A stretch of 64,000 bases of DNA, taken from contig JBFHWF010000003.1 in assembly GCA_041589175.1 (NCBI GenBank), positions 13,119 to 77,118 of the forward strand, written 5' to 3'. This document shows positions 44,365-53,032 of this stretch, in pieces; position 1 is the stretch's first letter, and the number at the start of each line of letters is the position of its first letter. The notes under the pieces were generated by a model that was given only the letters and a program-made list of their open reading frames with translations, had not been told where the DNA came from and did no database searches. Made by a program: the position numbers and the translations under genes. This stretch comes from SZUA-229 sp041589175. Its GTDB lineage: Bacteria > Pseudomonadota > Gammaproteobacteria > SZUA-229.

Positions 44365-44955
44365 ATGAGTGATGAACTGTATGAAGTAGCATTTTCGGGC
44401 GAAATTGCCGAGGGCGCCGATCCTGAGGCCGTTAAGGCCAAAGTGGGTGCCATGTTCAAAGCAGATGCGAACAAGCTGGCGCACCTGTTTTCGGGCAAGC
44501 GTGTCGTTATTAAAAAGAATATCGATCAGGCAACCGCGCAGAAATATAAAACCGCGCTTAGTAATGCCGGCGCACTCTGTGAAGTGAAACCCGTGGGTGG
44601 CGTGACGACTGAAGTCGACAAGGCGCCTTCTCCGCCACAGCCCCAGGAACCTGTGCAAACCACGAACGCATCATCTTCTGCGAGTACAAAGTCCGGTACG
44701 TCCGGTGAGGGGAATGCACCGGCAGCGCCACAAACCGATCCACTGGGAATTACGGCTTCAGATATCAGTGAACTCTCCGTAAGTGTTGCACCTGTTGGTA
44801 GCCAGATGCAGGATGATATTAAAGAGGTCTCGGCGCCGGATGTTGATATTAGTGAACTGGACATGGCGCCAGCGGGCAGTGATCTGGGTCAGGTTAGAAA
44901 GGGTGATGAGCCGCCACCTCCGGATACTGATGGCCTGTCACTGGTAGATTCCTGA
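44365..44955 (+). CDS. Uncharacterised protein with acidic disordered tail
   Basis: A 196-residue soluble protein of unknown function. The first 75 residues form a compact domain (LYEVAFSGEIAEGADPEAVK, then LFSGKRVVIKKNI and KYKTALSNAGALCEVKPVGG) that looks like a small alpha/beta fold. The rest is a low-complexity Pro/Ser/Asp-rich tail that is probably disordered. No signal peptide or membrane segment. I do not know a named family; similar N-terminal segments may occur in other gammaproteobacteria. It ends two bases before the convergent small membrane protein gene. Confidence 0.7.
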   Translation: MSDELYEVAFSGEIAEGADPEAVKAKVGAMFKADANKLAHLFSGKRVVIKKNIDQATAQKYKTALSNAGALCEVKPVGGVTTEVDKAPSPPQPQEPVQTTNASSSASTKSGTSGEGNAPAAPQTDPLGITASDISELSVSVAPVGSQMQDDIKEVSAPDVDISELDMAPAGSDLGQVRKGDEPPPPDTDGLSLVDS

Positions 44956-44957
44956 TG

Positions 44958-45311
44958 CTAGAGCAGCATCAGGCTCAATGCGCCTGCAGCGATTAGCATC
45001 AGTAAGGGTAAACGACAGGGTACGAGTTCGCTGGTTTTTTCAATGATCGTATCATCAATAATCGCTGACTGAGTAACGAAAGGGTTGCAGGGCCAGCCGC
45101 TGGAAATAATATGAGCTTTCAGTTTCTGGCAGTTGTGCTTCAGGTAGAAACTACTTCGACTTTCGGTGAATGAACGTTGATTCTGATGTTCGGTTAGCTG
45201 ATTATCAACCAGAATATCGCGGCGGTAATCCAGCCATAAATAACGCAGGTGAGCAGTAGATAAAACCTTAATGCTATGGCCTTGCCATTGATATTCGCTG
45301 ATCGTTTTCAT
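44958..45311 (-). CDS. Small tail-anchored membrane protein, uncharacterised
   Basis: A 117-residue protein of unknown function. The ATG at 45311 is preferred because AAGGAGC lies eight bases upstream; a longer frame begins at 45347. The N-terminal part reads as a small beta-rich domain (YQWQGHSIKVLSTAHLRYLWLDYRRDI, through FYLKHNCQKLKAHI). The C-terminus is one hydrophobic segment (LPLLMLIAAGALSLMLL), so the protein may be anchored in the inner membrane by its tail with the domain in the cytoplasm. Confidence 0.65.
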   Translation of the reverse strand: MKTISEYQWQGHSIKVLSTAHLRYLWLDYRRDILVDNQLTEHQNQRSFTESRSSFYLKHNCQKLKAHIISSGWPCNPFVTQSAIIDDTIIEKTSELVPCRLPLLMLIAAGALSLMLL

Positions 45312-45502
45312 ATCGCAGCTCCTTAACAGCCGATGATTGAAAATCACAGCACTTCCTTATGCTGTTAAGGTACAAACTTCATTATGTTTTCAGTTGTGTG
45401 CACTTTTGAAAGTGCGATTGAAGCTCGTCATGGGAATATAGGTAAGTGGCGAGGAGAGGTATGTAACAAAACATACAATAATCAGAAAAAAACCGGATTT
45501 GT

Positions 45503-46225
45503 TTAACCGGCTTTACGCGAAAACCACTCAAGTCCATCGGCAGATGCAAGCTCAATATTACCGCGTGATAATTTAATACAATTCTTGCGTTCAAAATCTT
45601 TAAGTATGCGGCTCACAACTTCACGGGTAGTGCCCAGCTCATGGGCGAGTTCCTGGTGCGTGATTTTCAGTATATGGCCCCTGTTTCTTTCAAACAGGCT
45701 ACCCAGGATGCACGCAAGGCGCATATCGAGGTGATTGAATGCGGTGTCCTGAACCAGGTAGATTGCATCACACAGGCGATCCGTCAGAGTGCTAATGACA
45801 TAATCACGGAACGTGATAGATGCGCTCAGGAGGGCCTTAAAGTCATCTGCATGAATTGCCAGTGCGTGCACGTCGGATTCGGTGCAGGCTATGGCGTTGA
45901 ATGACTGGTTCTTGAGCATGCTGTTCAGGCTGAGGAAACAGAGGTCTCCCGCCTGCACACGGTAAAGTGTAATTTCACGTCCATCTTCAGCTGATTGATA
46001 GAGGCGTATCGTACCATCCAGTATGAGCATGAAGTTGTTACAGCTCGCAGAGCCGCTGAACAGGGTTGTGTCAGGGCGGATATGCATGGCCTTGGCCTGT
46101 TCAATGCAGTCTATCCAGCGCTGGTCTGTTATATTCGCGAGTACAGGGTAGGCTTTATTGAGGCGCTCCATGCGATCATCGAAGATATTCTCGCCATGTG
46201 GGCTAGGTGTATTGAAAAACTGCAT
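45503..46225 (-). CDS. Crp/Fnr family transcriptional regulator
   Basis: A 240-residue regulator with an N-terminal cyclic-nucleotide-binding-type beta barrel (LFSGSASCNNFMLILDGTIRLYQSAEDGREI, about 50-90) and a C-terminal winged helix with the recognition helix in HQELAHELGTTREVVSRILKDFE (about 190-212). It lacks the four-cysteine Fnr iron-sulfur signature, so it is not a direct Fnr oxygen sensor. It is divergent from the cytochrome b561-yceI pair across about 275 bases and may control it and itself; that is inference. Confidence 0.88.
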   Translation of the reverse strand: MQFFNTPSPHGENIFDDRMERLNKAYPVLANITDQRWIDCIEQAKAMHIRPDTTLFSGSASCNNFMLILDGTIRLYQSAEDGREITLYRVQAGDLCFLSLNSMLKNQSFNAIACTESDVHALAIHADDFKALLSASITFRDYVISTLTDRLCDAIYLVQDTAFNHLDMRLACILGSLFERNRGHILKITHQELAHELGTTREVVSRILKDFERKNCIKLSRGNIELASADGLEWFSRKAG

Positions 46226-46476
46226 GCCGATACCCTTAAATACTGAACTACTCTACGCATTGGGCAATTGAGAGTGTCTAGAATCCTGGTTAAATATTTT
46301 ATTGTGTGTTTATTGTGAGATGGTAGAAGTGTCAGCGGGTGCTGTATGTGATAATTGTTACACTTGCTCCACTAATCGCCATTTCGCCATATTATGTGAT
46401 GATTATCCATAAGATTGGTGAAATAAAAATCACTCATTCAGGTAGTTTGCAGATTATCTGAATTTTAAAATATGCT

Positions 46477-46482
46477 TATAAT
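46477..46482 (+). promoter_or_regulatory. Possible -10 element before the cytochrome b561 gene
   Basis: A perfect TATAAT hexamer lies 17 bases before the start codon in the A/T-rich 46226-46499 intergenic region. I do not see a convincing -35 element at standard spacing, so an activator may be needed; the divergent Crp/Fnr gene is a candidate. Confidence 0.35.
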
Positions 46483-46499
46483 ATGATTTTCTATGGTGG

Positions 46500-47075
46500 A
46501 TGATGAAGCCGCAAACTCTGCAGGATCCACAACATTACAGTGTTGTAATGATTGTATTTCACTGGCTCAGTGTCGTGCTGGTTGTCGGGCTGTTTCTCTC
46601 GGGTTTTTATATGGTTGGGCTTGACTACTATGATCCCTGGTATAACCGGTTGCCAGAATGGCACAAGTCATGGGGTGTTATTTTTCTCATACTGACGGTG
46701 GTTCGTTTGTTATGGCGAATACTGGGCAGATTGCCAGAAAAAATATCGGCTATGCGTGAGTGGGAAAGCCTGCTTGCCAGCTGGATGCATCGCTGGCTGT
46801 ACCTGTTGTTGATGGTGGTCGTGCTGAGTGGTTATTTAATAACCGGGGGTGATGGTTCGACAGTTGTTGTGTTTGGGCTGCTGGAACTGCCCTCACTGAA
46901 GGGGCTGGCAGCACATGAAATCGATCTTGTTGGGGAGATACACGAGTGGTCGGCTTACATATTAATTCTGTTTGTGGTGTTACACAGTCTGGCAGCGCTG
47001 AAGCATCACTTCATTAATCGCGATGCCAGCCTGATACGAATACTTAAACCCTCTAGAGGAGATGTTGAAAAATGA
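46500..47075 (+). CDS. Cytochrome b561
   Basis: A 191-residue integral membrane b-type cytochrome of the CybB family. Four membrane segments are visible (about 15-36, 50-70, 96-116 and 150-172). Candidate haem-binding histidines are in VMIVFHWLS, LPEWHKSWGV, GEIHEWSAY and VVLHSLAALKHH. The family passes electrons within the inner membrane, for example from quinol. The start may be this ATG or the next codon, also ATG. The yceI-like gene overlaps by four bases, a common pairing. Confidence 0.9.
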   Translation: MMKPQTLQDPQHYSVVMIVFHWLSVVLVVGLFLSGFYMVGLDYYDPWYNRLPEWHKSWGVIFLILTVVRLLWRILGRLPEKISAMREWESLLASWMHRWLYLLLMVVVLSGYLITGGDGSTVVVFGLLELPSLKGLAAHEIDLVGEIHEWSAYILILFVVLHSLAALKHHFINRDASLIRILKPSRGDVEK

Positions 47076-47644
47076 AAATTCTGAACAGTGTTAGTTTGAT
47101 TGCATTAACTCTACTCAGTATACCCAGCTATGCAGCCGACTATGTGATTGATAAGAAAGGTATGCATGCCTCGATCCAGTTTAAGGTGTCGCATCTGGGC
47201 TATAGCTGGTTATGGGGGCGCTTCAATGATTTTGATGGGCACTTTAGTTATGACGCGAATAAACCAGAGGCATCATCTATACAGGTAAAGATAAATACGG
47301 CGAGTGTCGACAGTAATCATGCAGAACGCGATAAACACATTCGTAATGATGACTTTCTGGATGTGAAAAAGTTTCCCGAAGCGACTTTCGTTAGCACCGC
47401 GTACCAGCCAGAGACTAAAGATAGCGGTATATTAAAAGGTGATTTTACGCTTCGGGGTATTACTCGCCCGATAGAAATAGCCGTAACGTTTACTGGAGCA
47501 GGTGAGGATCCCTGGGGTGGTTATCGTGCGGGTTTTGAAGGTCAGACCGTTATTCGCATGGAAGACTATAAAATAAAGAAAAACCTCGGGCCTAAGTCAC
47601 AGGATGTGCACCTGTATTTTGTTATCGAGGGTATACGCCAGTAA
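47072..47644 (+). CDS. YceI family periplasmic protein
   Basis: A 190-residue secreted lipocalin-like protein of the YceI family, whose members bind isoprenoid-type lipids such as polyprenyl chains or quinones. The signal peptide is about residues 1-21 (ILNSVSLIALTLLSIPSYA). The mature part starts ADYVIDKKGMHASIQFKVSH and has the typical WGRFNDFDGHFSYD, SVDSNHAERDKHIRNDDFLD and KGDFTLRGITRPIEI segments. It overlaps the cytochrome b561 gene by four bases. Confidence 0.93.
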   Translation: MKILNSVSLIALTLLSIPSYAADYVIDKKGMHASIQFKVSHLGYSWLWGRFNDFDGHFSYDANKPEASSIQVKINTASVDSNHAERDKHIRNDDFLDVKKFPEATFVSTAYQPETKDSGILKGDFTLRGITRPIEIAVTFTGAGEDPWGGYRAGFEGQTVIRMEDYKIKKNLGPKSQDVHLYFVIEGIRQ

Positions 47645-47757
47645 ATGGTATGGCTGCACACGGCAGTTGTGCAGCCAGTTTATTTCCTCAGTAAAATCAG
47701 GCTCCGGCAGTTGTGTAATGGCTGATATCTTACGTACACTTTCACAGCCTGTTCAGC

Positions 47758-49146
47758 TTACTGTGTTTTTATCAGGCGATTATAGCGGTCGAGTGCCTGT
47801 GTGCGTGTTTCGGCAAGATCAACAATCGGTTGTATCTGCCGCGATAAATCATTCTGCCAACTGGAAACATAGTTTTGTTGTTTATCGAAGCGCTGCGCCT
47901 GTGTTAACGGGTTAAAAATTCGATAATACGGTGCAGCATCAACACCACAGCCAGCAACCCATTGCCAGCCCATCGTGTTGTTCGCAAGATCAGCATCGAC
48001 CAGTGTGTCCCAGAACCAGCGCGCACCTTCCAACCAGTGTATTCCCATGTTTTTTGTGAGTAGTGAGCTGACAATCATCCGAACGCGATTGTGCATCCAT
48101 CCGGTTTCCCAGAGTTGTCGCATACCGGCATCAACAATAGGGATGCCGGTTGTTCCGGTTTTCCATCGATTAAGTTGATCGTCATTCTCCTGCCAGAAGG
48201 ATTCTGGATAGCGCGGGTTCATGGGCTTCATATCCGTAGCGGGAAAATGCCAGAGAATATGCTGGGCAAACTCCCGCCAGATTAGCTGCTTTAAGAAGGT
48301 CTGTATGTGCTCTTTGTACTGGGGTTCCTGGTGCAGTATGGGTTGTAGTGATAAGAAGATTTGTTGCGGTGTGATTTCTCCAAAGTGCAGGCTTGCAGAG
48401 AGTCTTGAAGTGCCATCGATAGCGGGCAGGTCTCGCTGCTTTGCATAGCGCTGTACACGGGACTCCAGAAAATGTTCCAGCGCATCGTGTGCGTAAGTCT
48501 CACCAGGTGTCCAGTAGTGATGCAGTTTGTTGTGCCAGGGGTGATTATCAAGCAGGTTGAGTTCGGCAAGTTGCCGTGGCTTGATTTCTGAAGACTCAGC
48601 CAGCTGTACTGGCTGTATCCTGTTAATGATCGAATTTATATCGTTGACACGATAGTGGCTGTATTTCTGCTCAAGTAGACTCAGGCTCTTTTTGTAAAAA
48701 GGCGTGTAAACCCGATAGGCCTGTTGCTGGTTATTCAGAACGGACCCGGGTTCAAAGAAAAGTCCGGAGTGAAATACCTGAAATTGTGCCAGTGTTGATA
48801 GCGAGCCACGTAGATCATTGAAGCGTTGCTGGATATGCGGTTCGTATAACTGATTACAGGCAATTGTTCTGGCACCAGTGACCTGTAGTAGAGAGCGCAA
48901 TATGTCGACACTGCTGCCCATGAATATCTGCAGTTCAAGTCCGTGCTGAGATAGAGACCGTTGCAGTGTATGCAGGCTGTGATGCAGCCACCAGCGTGAT
49001 GCTGCGCCTGGTTGCCAGGGTGCTTCTTCATCGGGTGAATGGATATAAATGGGTAAGACCCTGTCGCAGTTATGTAGTACCCAGTTTAACGCTGGGTTGT
49101 CTAACAGGCGCAGGTCACGTCGAAACCACAAGATGGCAGTTTTCAT
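47758..49146 (-). CDS. phrB: Deoxyribodipyrimidine photo-lyase
   Basis: CPD photolyase of 462 residues, which repairs UV-made cyclobutane pyrimidine dimers using light. The start at 49146 gives KTAILWFRRDLRLLDNPAL, the family N-terminus, and AGGAAAA lies upstream. The FAD-binding half shows GTSRLSASLHFGEI, WREFAQHILWHFP, GIPIVDAGMRQLWETGWMHN, RMIVSSLLTKN and DLANNTMGWQWVAG with the electron-transfer Trp residues. It is divergent from the tudS-ybgA-type gene, as in E. coli where ybgA neighbours phr. Confidence 0.95.
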   Translation of the reverse strand: MKTAILWFRRDLRLLDNPALNWVLHNCDRVLPIYIHSPDEEAPWQPGAASRWWLHHSLHTLQRSLSQHGLELQIFMGSSVDILRSLLQVTGARTIACNQLYEPHIQQRFNDLRGSLSTLAQFQVFHSGLFFEPGSVLNNQQQAYRVYTPFYKKSLSLLEQKYSHYRVNDINSIINRIQPVQLAESSEIKPRQLAELNLLDNHPWHNKLHHYWTPGETYAHDALEHFLESRVQRYAKQRDLPAIDGTSRLSASLHFGEITPQQIFLSLQPILHQEPQYKEHIQTFLKQLIWREFAQHILWHFPATDMKPMNPRYPESFWQENDDQLNRWKTGTTGIPIVDAGMRQLWETGWMHNRVRMIVSSLLTKNMGIHWLEGARWFWDTLVDADLANNTMGWQWVAGCGVDAAPYYRIFNPLTQAQRFDKQQNYVSSWQNDLSRQIQPIVDLAETRTQALDRYNRLIKTQ

Positions 49147-49192
49147 GGGTTTTCCTGGTGGTTCGTCATTCCAGATGAACGGTGTATAATTA

Positions 49193-49234
49193 TGTACAAT
49201 AATTTTATTATACATAGTATGATTAATTGTACAA
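49193..49234. promoter_or_regulatory. Inverted-repeat operator region between phrB and the TudS-YbgA gene
   Basis: The 115-base divergent intergenic region contains a near-perfect 22-bp inverted repeat, TGTACAATAA/TTATTATACA (49193-49214), and a second palindrome TTGTACAA (49227-49234). TGTATA also occurs at 49183-49188. TGTACA/TGTATA-type inverted repeats are reminiscent of sites for MerR-type light-responsive regulators (LitR/CarH) in front of photolyase genes. No such regulator gene is in the window, so the assignment is tentative. Confidence 0.5.
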
Positions 49235-49261
49235 GATATTGTGACCTTAGGAGACTGTGCT

Positions 49262-50200
49262 ATGACTGAAGCGAATCAATTACCTCTGATTGGTGTGAGT
49301 GCCTGCCTGCTGGGGCGTCCAGTGCGCTTTGATGGCGGACACAAACGCTGTCGACAGCTGGAGAAGCTATCTGACCGTCTGTCATTTTATCCCGTCTGCC
49401 CGGAGGCTGAGCTAGGACTGGGCATTCCCAGGCCGACAATACAGTTGCGTGAGTTCGAAAGTGAAATACGTCTGGTGGAATCAAAACGCCCACAACACTC
49501 ACTGGATAAATCGATGCGAGCCTTTTGCGAAGCGAGAGTAGAGAAACTGCCCGAGCTGGATGGCTTTGTACTGAAAAAGGACTCCCCGAGCTGTGGTATG
49601 GAAAGAGTGCCTGTTTTCAGTGATCGGACTGGCCAGAGAACCCGCAAGGGTACGGGGTTGTTTGCCCAGGCCATAAAGGCACACTATCCGAATCTTCCAC
49701 TGGAAGAGGAGGGGCGGCTGAATGATGATCTGCTGCGAGAAAACTTTATGGAGCGTGTGTTTGCCCATAACCGCTGGCGGAAGGTAATGGCTGCACAGGA
49801 CACTGTGAAAGCATTTCGTGACTTTCATCGACGCTATAAGCTGATGCTAATGGCGAAGAGTACAGTTGATTATCGTGAGCTTGGGCAGCTGGTTTCTGGC
49901 GTGAACAGGGAAAATGCAGCTGACGTGATGGAAGCGTATATCGGTCGATTTATGACGGTCATGGCCAGGGTGCCAAGTGCAGGCCAGCATGTGAATGTGT
50001 TAATGCACATCATGGGCTATCTAAAAAAGCAGCTGGATAGTAATGACAAGGCCGAAATTCTGGACTGGTTTGAAAACTATAGAGATAATAATGTCTCACG
50101 TGTAACACCGATTGCCTTATTGCAGCATCATTTTCGCAAGCATCCAGATGCCTATATGAAGGAACAGTATTACTTGCAGCCATATCCGGGCTTTATTTAG
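49262..50200 (+). CDS. DUF523-DUF1722 fusion protein (TudS desulfidase-YbgA)
   Basis: A 312-residue two-domain protein. The N-terminal DUF523 domain (about 1-150) is related to TudS, a [4Fe-4S] enzyme that removes sulfur from thiouracil or 4-thio-UMP. The three cluster cysteines are visible as C15 (GVSACLLG), C46 (YPVCPEAELGLG) and C111 (KDSPSCGMERV). The C-terminal DUF1722 (YbgA) domain spans about 185-305 (HNRWRKVMAAQD, KLMLMAKSTVDYRELGQLV, HVNVLMHIMGYLKK). The ATG at 49262 is used. It is divergent from phrB. 4-Thiouridine in tRNA absorbs near-UV light, so a link between desulfidase and photolyase is plausible. Confidence 0.9.
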   Translation: MTEANQLPLIGVSACLLGRPVRFDGGHKRCRQLEKLSDRLSFYPVCPEAELGLGIPRPTIQLREFESEIRLVESKRPQHSLDKSMRAFCEARVEKLPELDGFVLKKDSPSCGMERVPVFSDRTGQRTRKGTGLFAQAIKAHYPNLPLEEEGRLNDDLLRENFMERVFAHNRWRKVMAAQDTVKAFRDFHRRYKLMLMAKSTVDYRELGQLVSGVNRENAADVMEAYIGRFMTVMARVPSAGQHVNVLMHIMGYLKKQLDSNDKAEILDWFENYRDNNVSRVTPIALLQHHFRKHPDAYMKEQYYLQPYPGFI

Positions 50201-50231
50201 GTCGTTCAAAAACAGGTAGTTATCAGACAGA

Positions 50232-50576
50232 ATGGTAAGCAGAGAAGTCAGTTGGCCGGTTTTTATCAGACATGGCAAGCATCCGGTTCTGAGTTTTATC
50301 GAAGATCTTACTGTCTGGCAGTCATTCATCGAAGAATCTGGCTGGATGATTACACCGGGTGATGAACTGGTGGATTCGGCATTACAGCGATGGCGTTTAC
50401 AGAGAGGCACAGAAGGCTCTGTGCGGGTAGAAACTCCGCAGCCGATGCCACTAGCTGAAGCCGAACGCTTAGTGAGACAGCATCTCTCGAATCAGGGGGT
50501 ATGCTGTATCTCAAAGCTGAGTCGAGGCGATATCGCGTCATTAATGGATGTTCTCCGCTCAACAGACGATTTCTAG
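50232..50576 (+). CDS. Small uncharacterised protein (possibly DUF4144-like)
   Basis: A 114-residue soluble protein. The N-terminal VSWPVFIRHGKHPVLSFIED and a C-terminal LVRQHLSNQGVCCISKLSRGDIASLM remind me of the DUF4144 family, but the match is by eye and weak. No signal peptide or membrane segment. It begins 31 bases after the TudS-YbgA gene on the same strand and is probably in the same unit. Function unknown. Confidence 0.6.
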   Translation: MVSREVSWPVFIRHGKHPVLSFIEDLTVWQSFIEESGWMITPGDELVDSALQRWRLQRGTEGSVRVETPQPMPLAEAERLVRQHLSNQGVCCISKLSRGDIASLMDVLRSTDDF

Positions 50577-50673
50577 TTAATTGGCTGACCTGGATCAAGG
50601 TTCCGCTAAGCACTCAGATACATAACAGGATAAGCTATATTTAAATTATCATCATTTATACGATGGCGATGAT

Positions 50674-51660
50674 ATGGATATACTATTCTTCAGTACCAAA
50701 CCCTATGACCGTGCCGTCTTTGATAAGACGAGTGCGACCTGCGGCCTGCAGATACGCTATGTATCAGAATCTCTGGGGCCAGACACTGCTCAGTTTGTAC
50801 AACATGAAAAAGTCATTTGTATATTTGTTAATGACGTTGTCGATAAGGAAGTCGTGGATCAGCTGGCAGAAAAGGGAGTCGGCCTGATTGCCCTGAGGTG
50901 TGCAGGGTACAACAATGTTGATCTGGAAAGCTGCAGGAAAAAGGGTGTGCGTGTTGTACGTGTGCCAGCTTACTCTCCGCACGCAGTTGCAGAGCATACT
51001 CTTGCATTGATGCTTACACTTAATCGAAAAATTCACCGAGCCTATAATCGAGTTAGAGAAGGTAATTTTTCACTCGATGGCTTGATGGGATTTGACTTCT
51101 ATGGGCGAACACTCGGTGTAGTAGGCAGCGGTAGAATTGGTGCTGAATTAATTAAAATTTGCCTCGCTATGGGGATGAAGCTAAAAGTATTTGACCCTGT
51201 TAAAGATGAGTCGCTGGAAAAGGCGGGTGCTGAATATGTGACGCTCGATGAAGTGTTTGCGAGTAGTGATGTGATATCGTTTCACTGTCCTCTAACAGAG
51301 AGTACATATCATCTTGTCGATGATGCGGCTATAAATAAAATGAAAACAGGCGTTATGCTCATTAATACAAGTCGAGGTGCAGTAATGGATGCCTGTGCTG
51401 TACTCAAGGGATTAAAGCAGAAGAAAATTGCATATCTTGGTCTCGATGTATATGAGCAGGAGTCAGAGTTATTCTTTCGCGACTTGTCCTGTGACCTGAT
51501 TCTCGATGATGTATTTGAAAGATTACTGACATTTCCCAATGTAGTTGTTACAGGGCATCAGGCGTTCTTTACAGAAGATGCACTGAATAATATTGCAGTA
51601 ACAACATTGGAAAATGCTGAAAAGTATCTTGCGGGGAATGAGCTTGTAAATGAGGTTTAA
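50674..51660 (+). CDS. ldhA: D-lactate dehydrogenase (2-hydroxyacid dehydrogenase)
   Basis: NAD-dependent D-lactate dehydrogenase of 328 residues, resembling the fermentative LdhA of enterobacteria. The N-terminus MDILFFSTKPYDRAVFD is characteristic. The NAD-binding domain has GVVGSGRIGAELIKICLAMG. The catalytic Arg is in MLINTSRGAVMD, the Glu in YLGLDVYEQESELFF and the His in VVTGHQAFFTEDAL. It would regenerate NAD+ by reducing pyruvate to D-lactate when respiration is limited. It stands between unrelated genes. Confidence 0.93.
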   Translation: MDILFFSTKPYDRAVFDKTSATCGLQIRYVSESLGPDTAQFVQHEKVICIFVNDVVDKEVVDQLAEKGVGLIALRCAGYNNVDLESCRKKGVRVVRVPAYSPHAVAEHTLALMLTLNRKIHRAYNRVREGNFSLDGLMGFDFYGRTLGVVGSGRIGAELIKICLAMGMKLKVFDPVKDESLEKAGAEYVTLDEVFASSDVISFHCPLTESTYHLVDDAAINKMKTGVMLINTSRGAVMDACAVLKGLKQKKIAYLGLDVYEQESELFFRDLSCDLILDDVFERLLTFPNVVVTGHQAFFTEDALNNIAVTTLENAEKYLAGNELVNEV

Positions 51661-51666
51661 AAAAAG

Positions 51667-51687
51667 AACCCCGGTCAGGCCGGGGTT
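51667..51687 (-). terminator. Strong hairpin with minus-strand terminator polarity
   Basis: AACCCCGG/CCGGGGTT with a five-base loop lies just after ldhA. On the plus strand no T-run follows (ATGACAG). On the minus strand the hairpin is followed by CTTTTTTT, the form of an intrinsic terminator, although no minus-strand gene ends here. It may still protect or end ldhA mRNA. Confidence 0.5.
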
Positions 51688-51802
51688 ATGACAGTCCATT
51701 GCCAGATTTCATGGTAAGGAGTTATCCAAAAAGCAAGTTGATGTTATCAATGTGAAAAAATATTAGATATAGGAAAACTTCCTTTTAATAAAATGGATAG
51801 AC

Positions 51803-53026
51803 ATGTCCAGAAGCAAGTTAAAACGTTCACTGGGTTTGTTGCTGGTTACATTTTATGGGCTGGGTAACATATTGGGTGCAGGAATATATGTGCTGGTTGG
51901 TAAAGTCGCCGGAGAAGCCGGCTATCTTGTGCCATTTGCATTTCTGTTAGCATCTATAGTTGCTGCGATATCTGCTTATACCTATGCTTCTATGGCTACT
52001 CGTTATCCTGTGAGTGCGGGTGCTGCAGTCTACATACATGAAGGCTTTGGTATACAGAAAATTTCAGTGCTAGTCGGAGTGTTAATTGCTTTATCAGGGA
52101 TTGTTTCATCAGCAGTTATATCACATGGGTTTGCGGGATATGTTGCTGTCTTTACCGATCTCCCATCGTGGCTGGTGATTGTTGTGATGTTGCTCACATT
52201 ATGTCTTGTGAGTGTCTGGGGTATCAAGCAGTCAGTGATGCTAGCAAGTATTATGACTGTTATCGAAATTACAGGTTTGTTGATAATCGTATTTGTCGGT
52301 TCAGAGTCGGTTGCAGGGATTGAGCAAATGACGAGTCTGTGGCGAGGTGAATTTTCTAAAAGTGATTTTGCATACATCGGTGTAATAACGGGTGCATTCC
52401 TTGCTTTCTATGCATACATCGGTTTTGAGGATATGGTTAACCTTGCTGAAGAAGTTAAAAACCCAAAGGTAATAATGCCATTATCAATAGCGTTATGCGT
52501 GATTTTATCGACGCTTATCTATAGCATGGTGGCTATGGTTTCTATCTCGGTGGTAAAGCCTGACATGCTTGCAGCGTCAAGCGCACCATTAGCAGAAGTT
52601 TATCACCAGGCAACGGGAAAAGAGCCTGTATTAATAAGCCTGATTGGTATTTTTGCGGTTGTAAATGGGGCGTTGATTCAGATGATTATGTCATCACGAC
52701 TGCTTTATGGTATGGCATATAAACAGTGGCTTCCTGAATTTCTGTCAAGGGTAAATGCCACAACACATACACCCGTTAACAGTACCTTGGTGACGACAGC
52801 AATCATGCTGCTACTGGCACTGTCACTTGAACTGACGAGCCTGGCGGAGTTGACCAGCTATCTGGTACTGTTTGTGTTTGCACTGGTAAATCTGTCTTTG
52901 CTAATGGTAGTTAGGCGGGAGCAGGTTTTTGGTGTTTTATATTACAGAATCTGGTTGCCTGTCGCTGGCTTCCTTGCCAGCTCCGCCCTGATGCTTGTTA
53001 AATTTGTAATAGAAATAGCAGTTTGA
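51803..53026 (+). CDS. APC family amino acid permease
   Basis: A 407-residue transporter of the amino acid-polyamine-organocation superfamily, with about 11-12 membrane segments. The first helix contains the unwound GxG substrate motif in GNILGAGIYVLVG, and the segment YAYIGFEDMVNLAEEVKNPKVIMP is the conserved APC loop. It is a secondary transporter, probably proton-coupled; the substrate is not predictable. It follows ldhA after about 140 bases and ends six bases before the convergent cnoX gene. Confidence 0.9.
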   Translation: MSRSKLKRSLGLLLVTFYGLGNILGAGIYVLVGKVAGEAGYLVPFAFLLASIVAAISAYTYASMATRYPVSAGAAVYIHEGFGIQKISVLVGVLIALSGIVSSAVISHGFAGYVAVFTDLPSWLVIVVMLLTLCLVSVWGIKQSVMLASIMTVIEITGLLIIVFVGSESVAGIEQMTSLWRGEFSKSDFAYIGVITGAFLAFYAYIGFEDMVNLAEEVKNPKVIMPLSIALCVILSTLIYSMVAMVSISVVKPDMLAASSAPLAEVYHQATGKEPVLISLIGIFAVVNGALIQMIMSSRLLYGMAYKQWLPEFLSRVNATTHTPVNSTLVTTAIMLLLALSLELTSLAELTSYLVLFVFALVNLSLLMVVRREQVFGVLYYRIWLPVAGFLASSALMLVKFVIEIAV

Positions 53027-53032
53027 GTGATA

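Noticed and set aside
49227..49234. TTGTACAA as a LexA or Fur site
   Set aside because: It does not match the CTGT-N8-ACAG LexA pattern or the GATAAT-rich Fur box.
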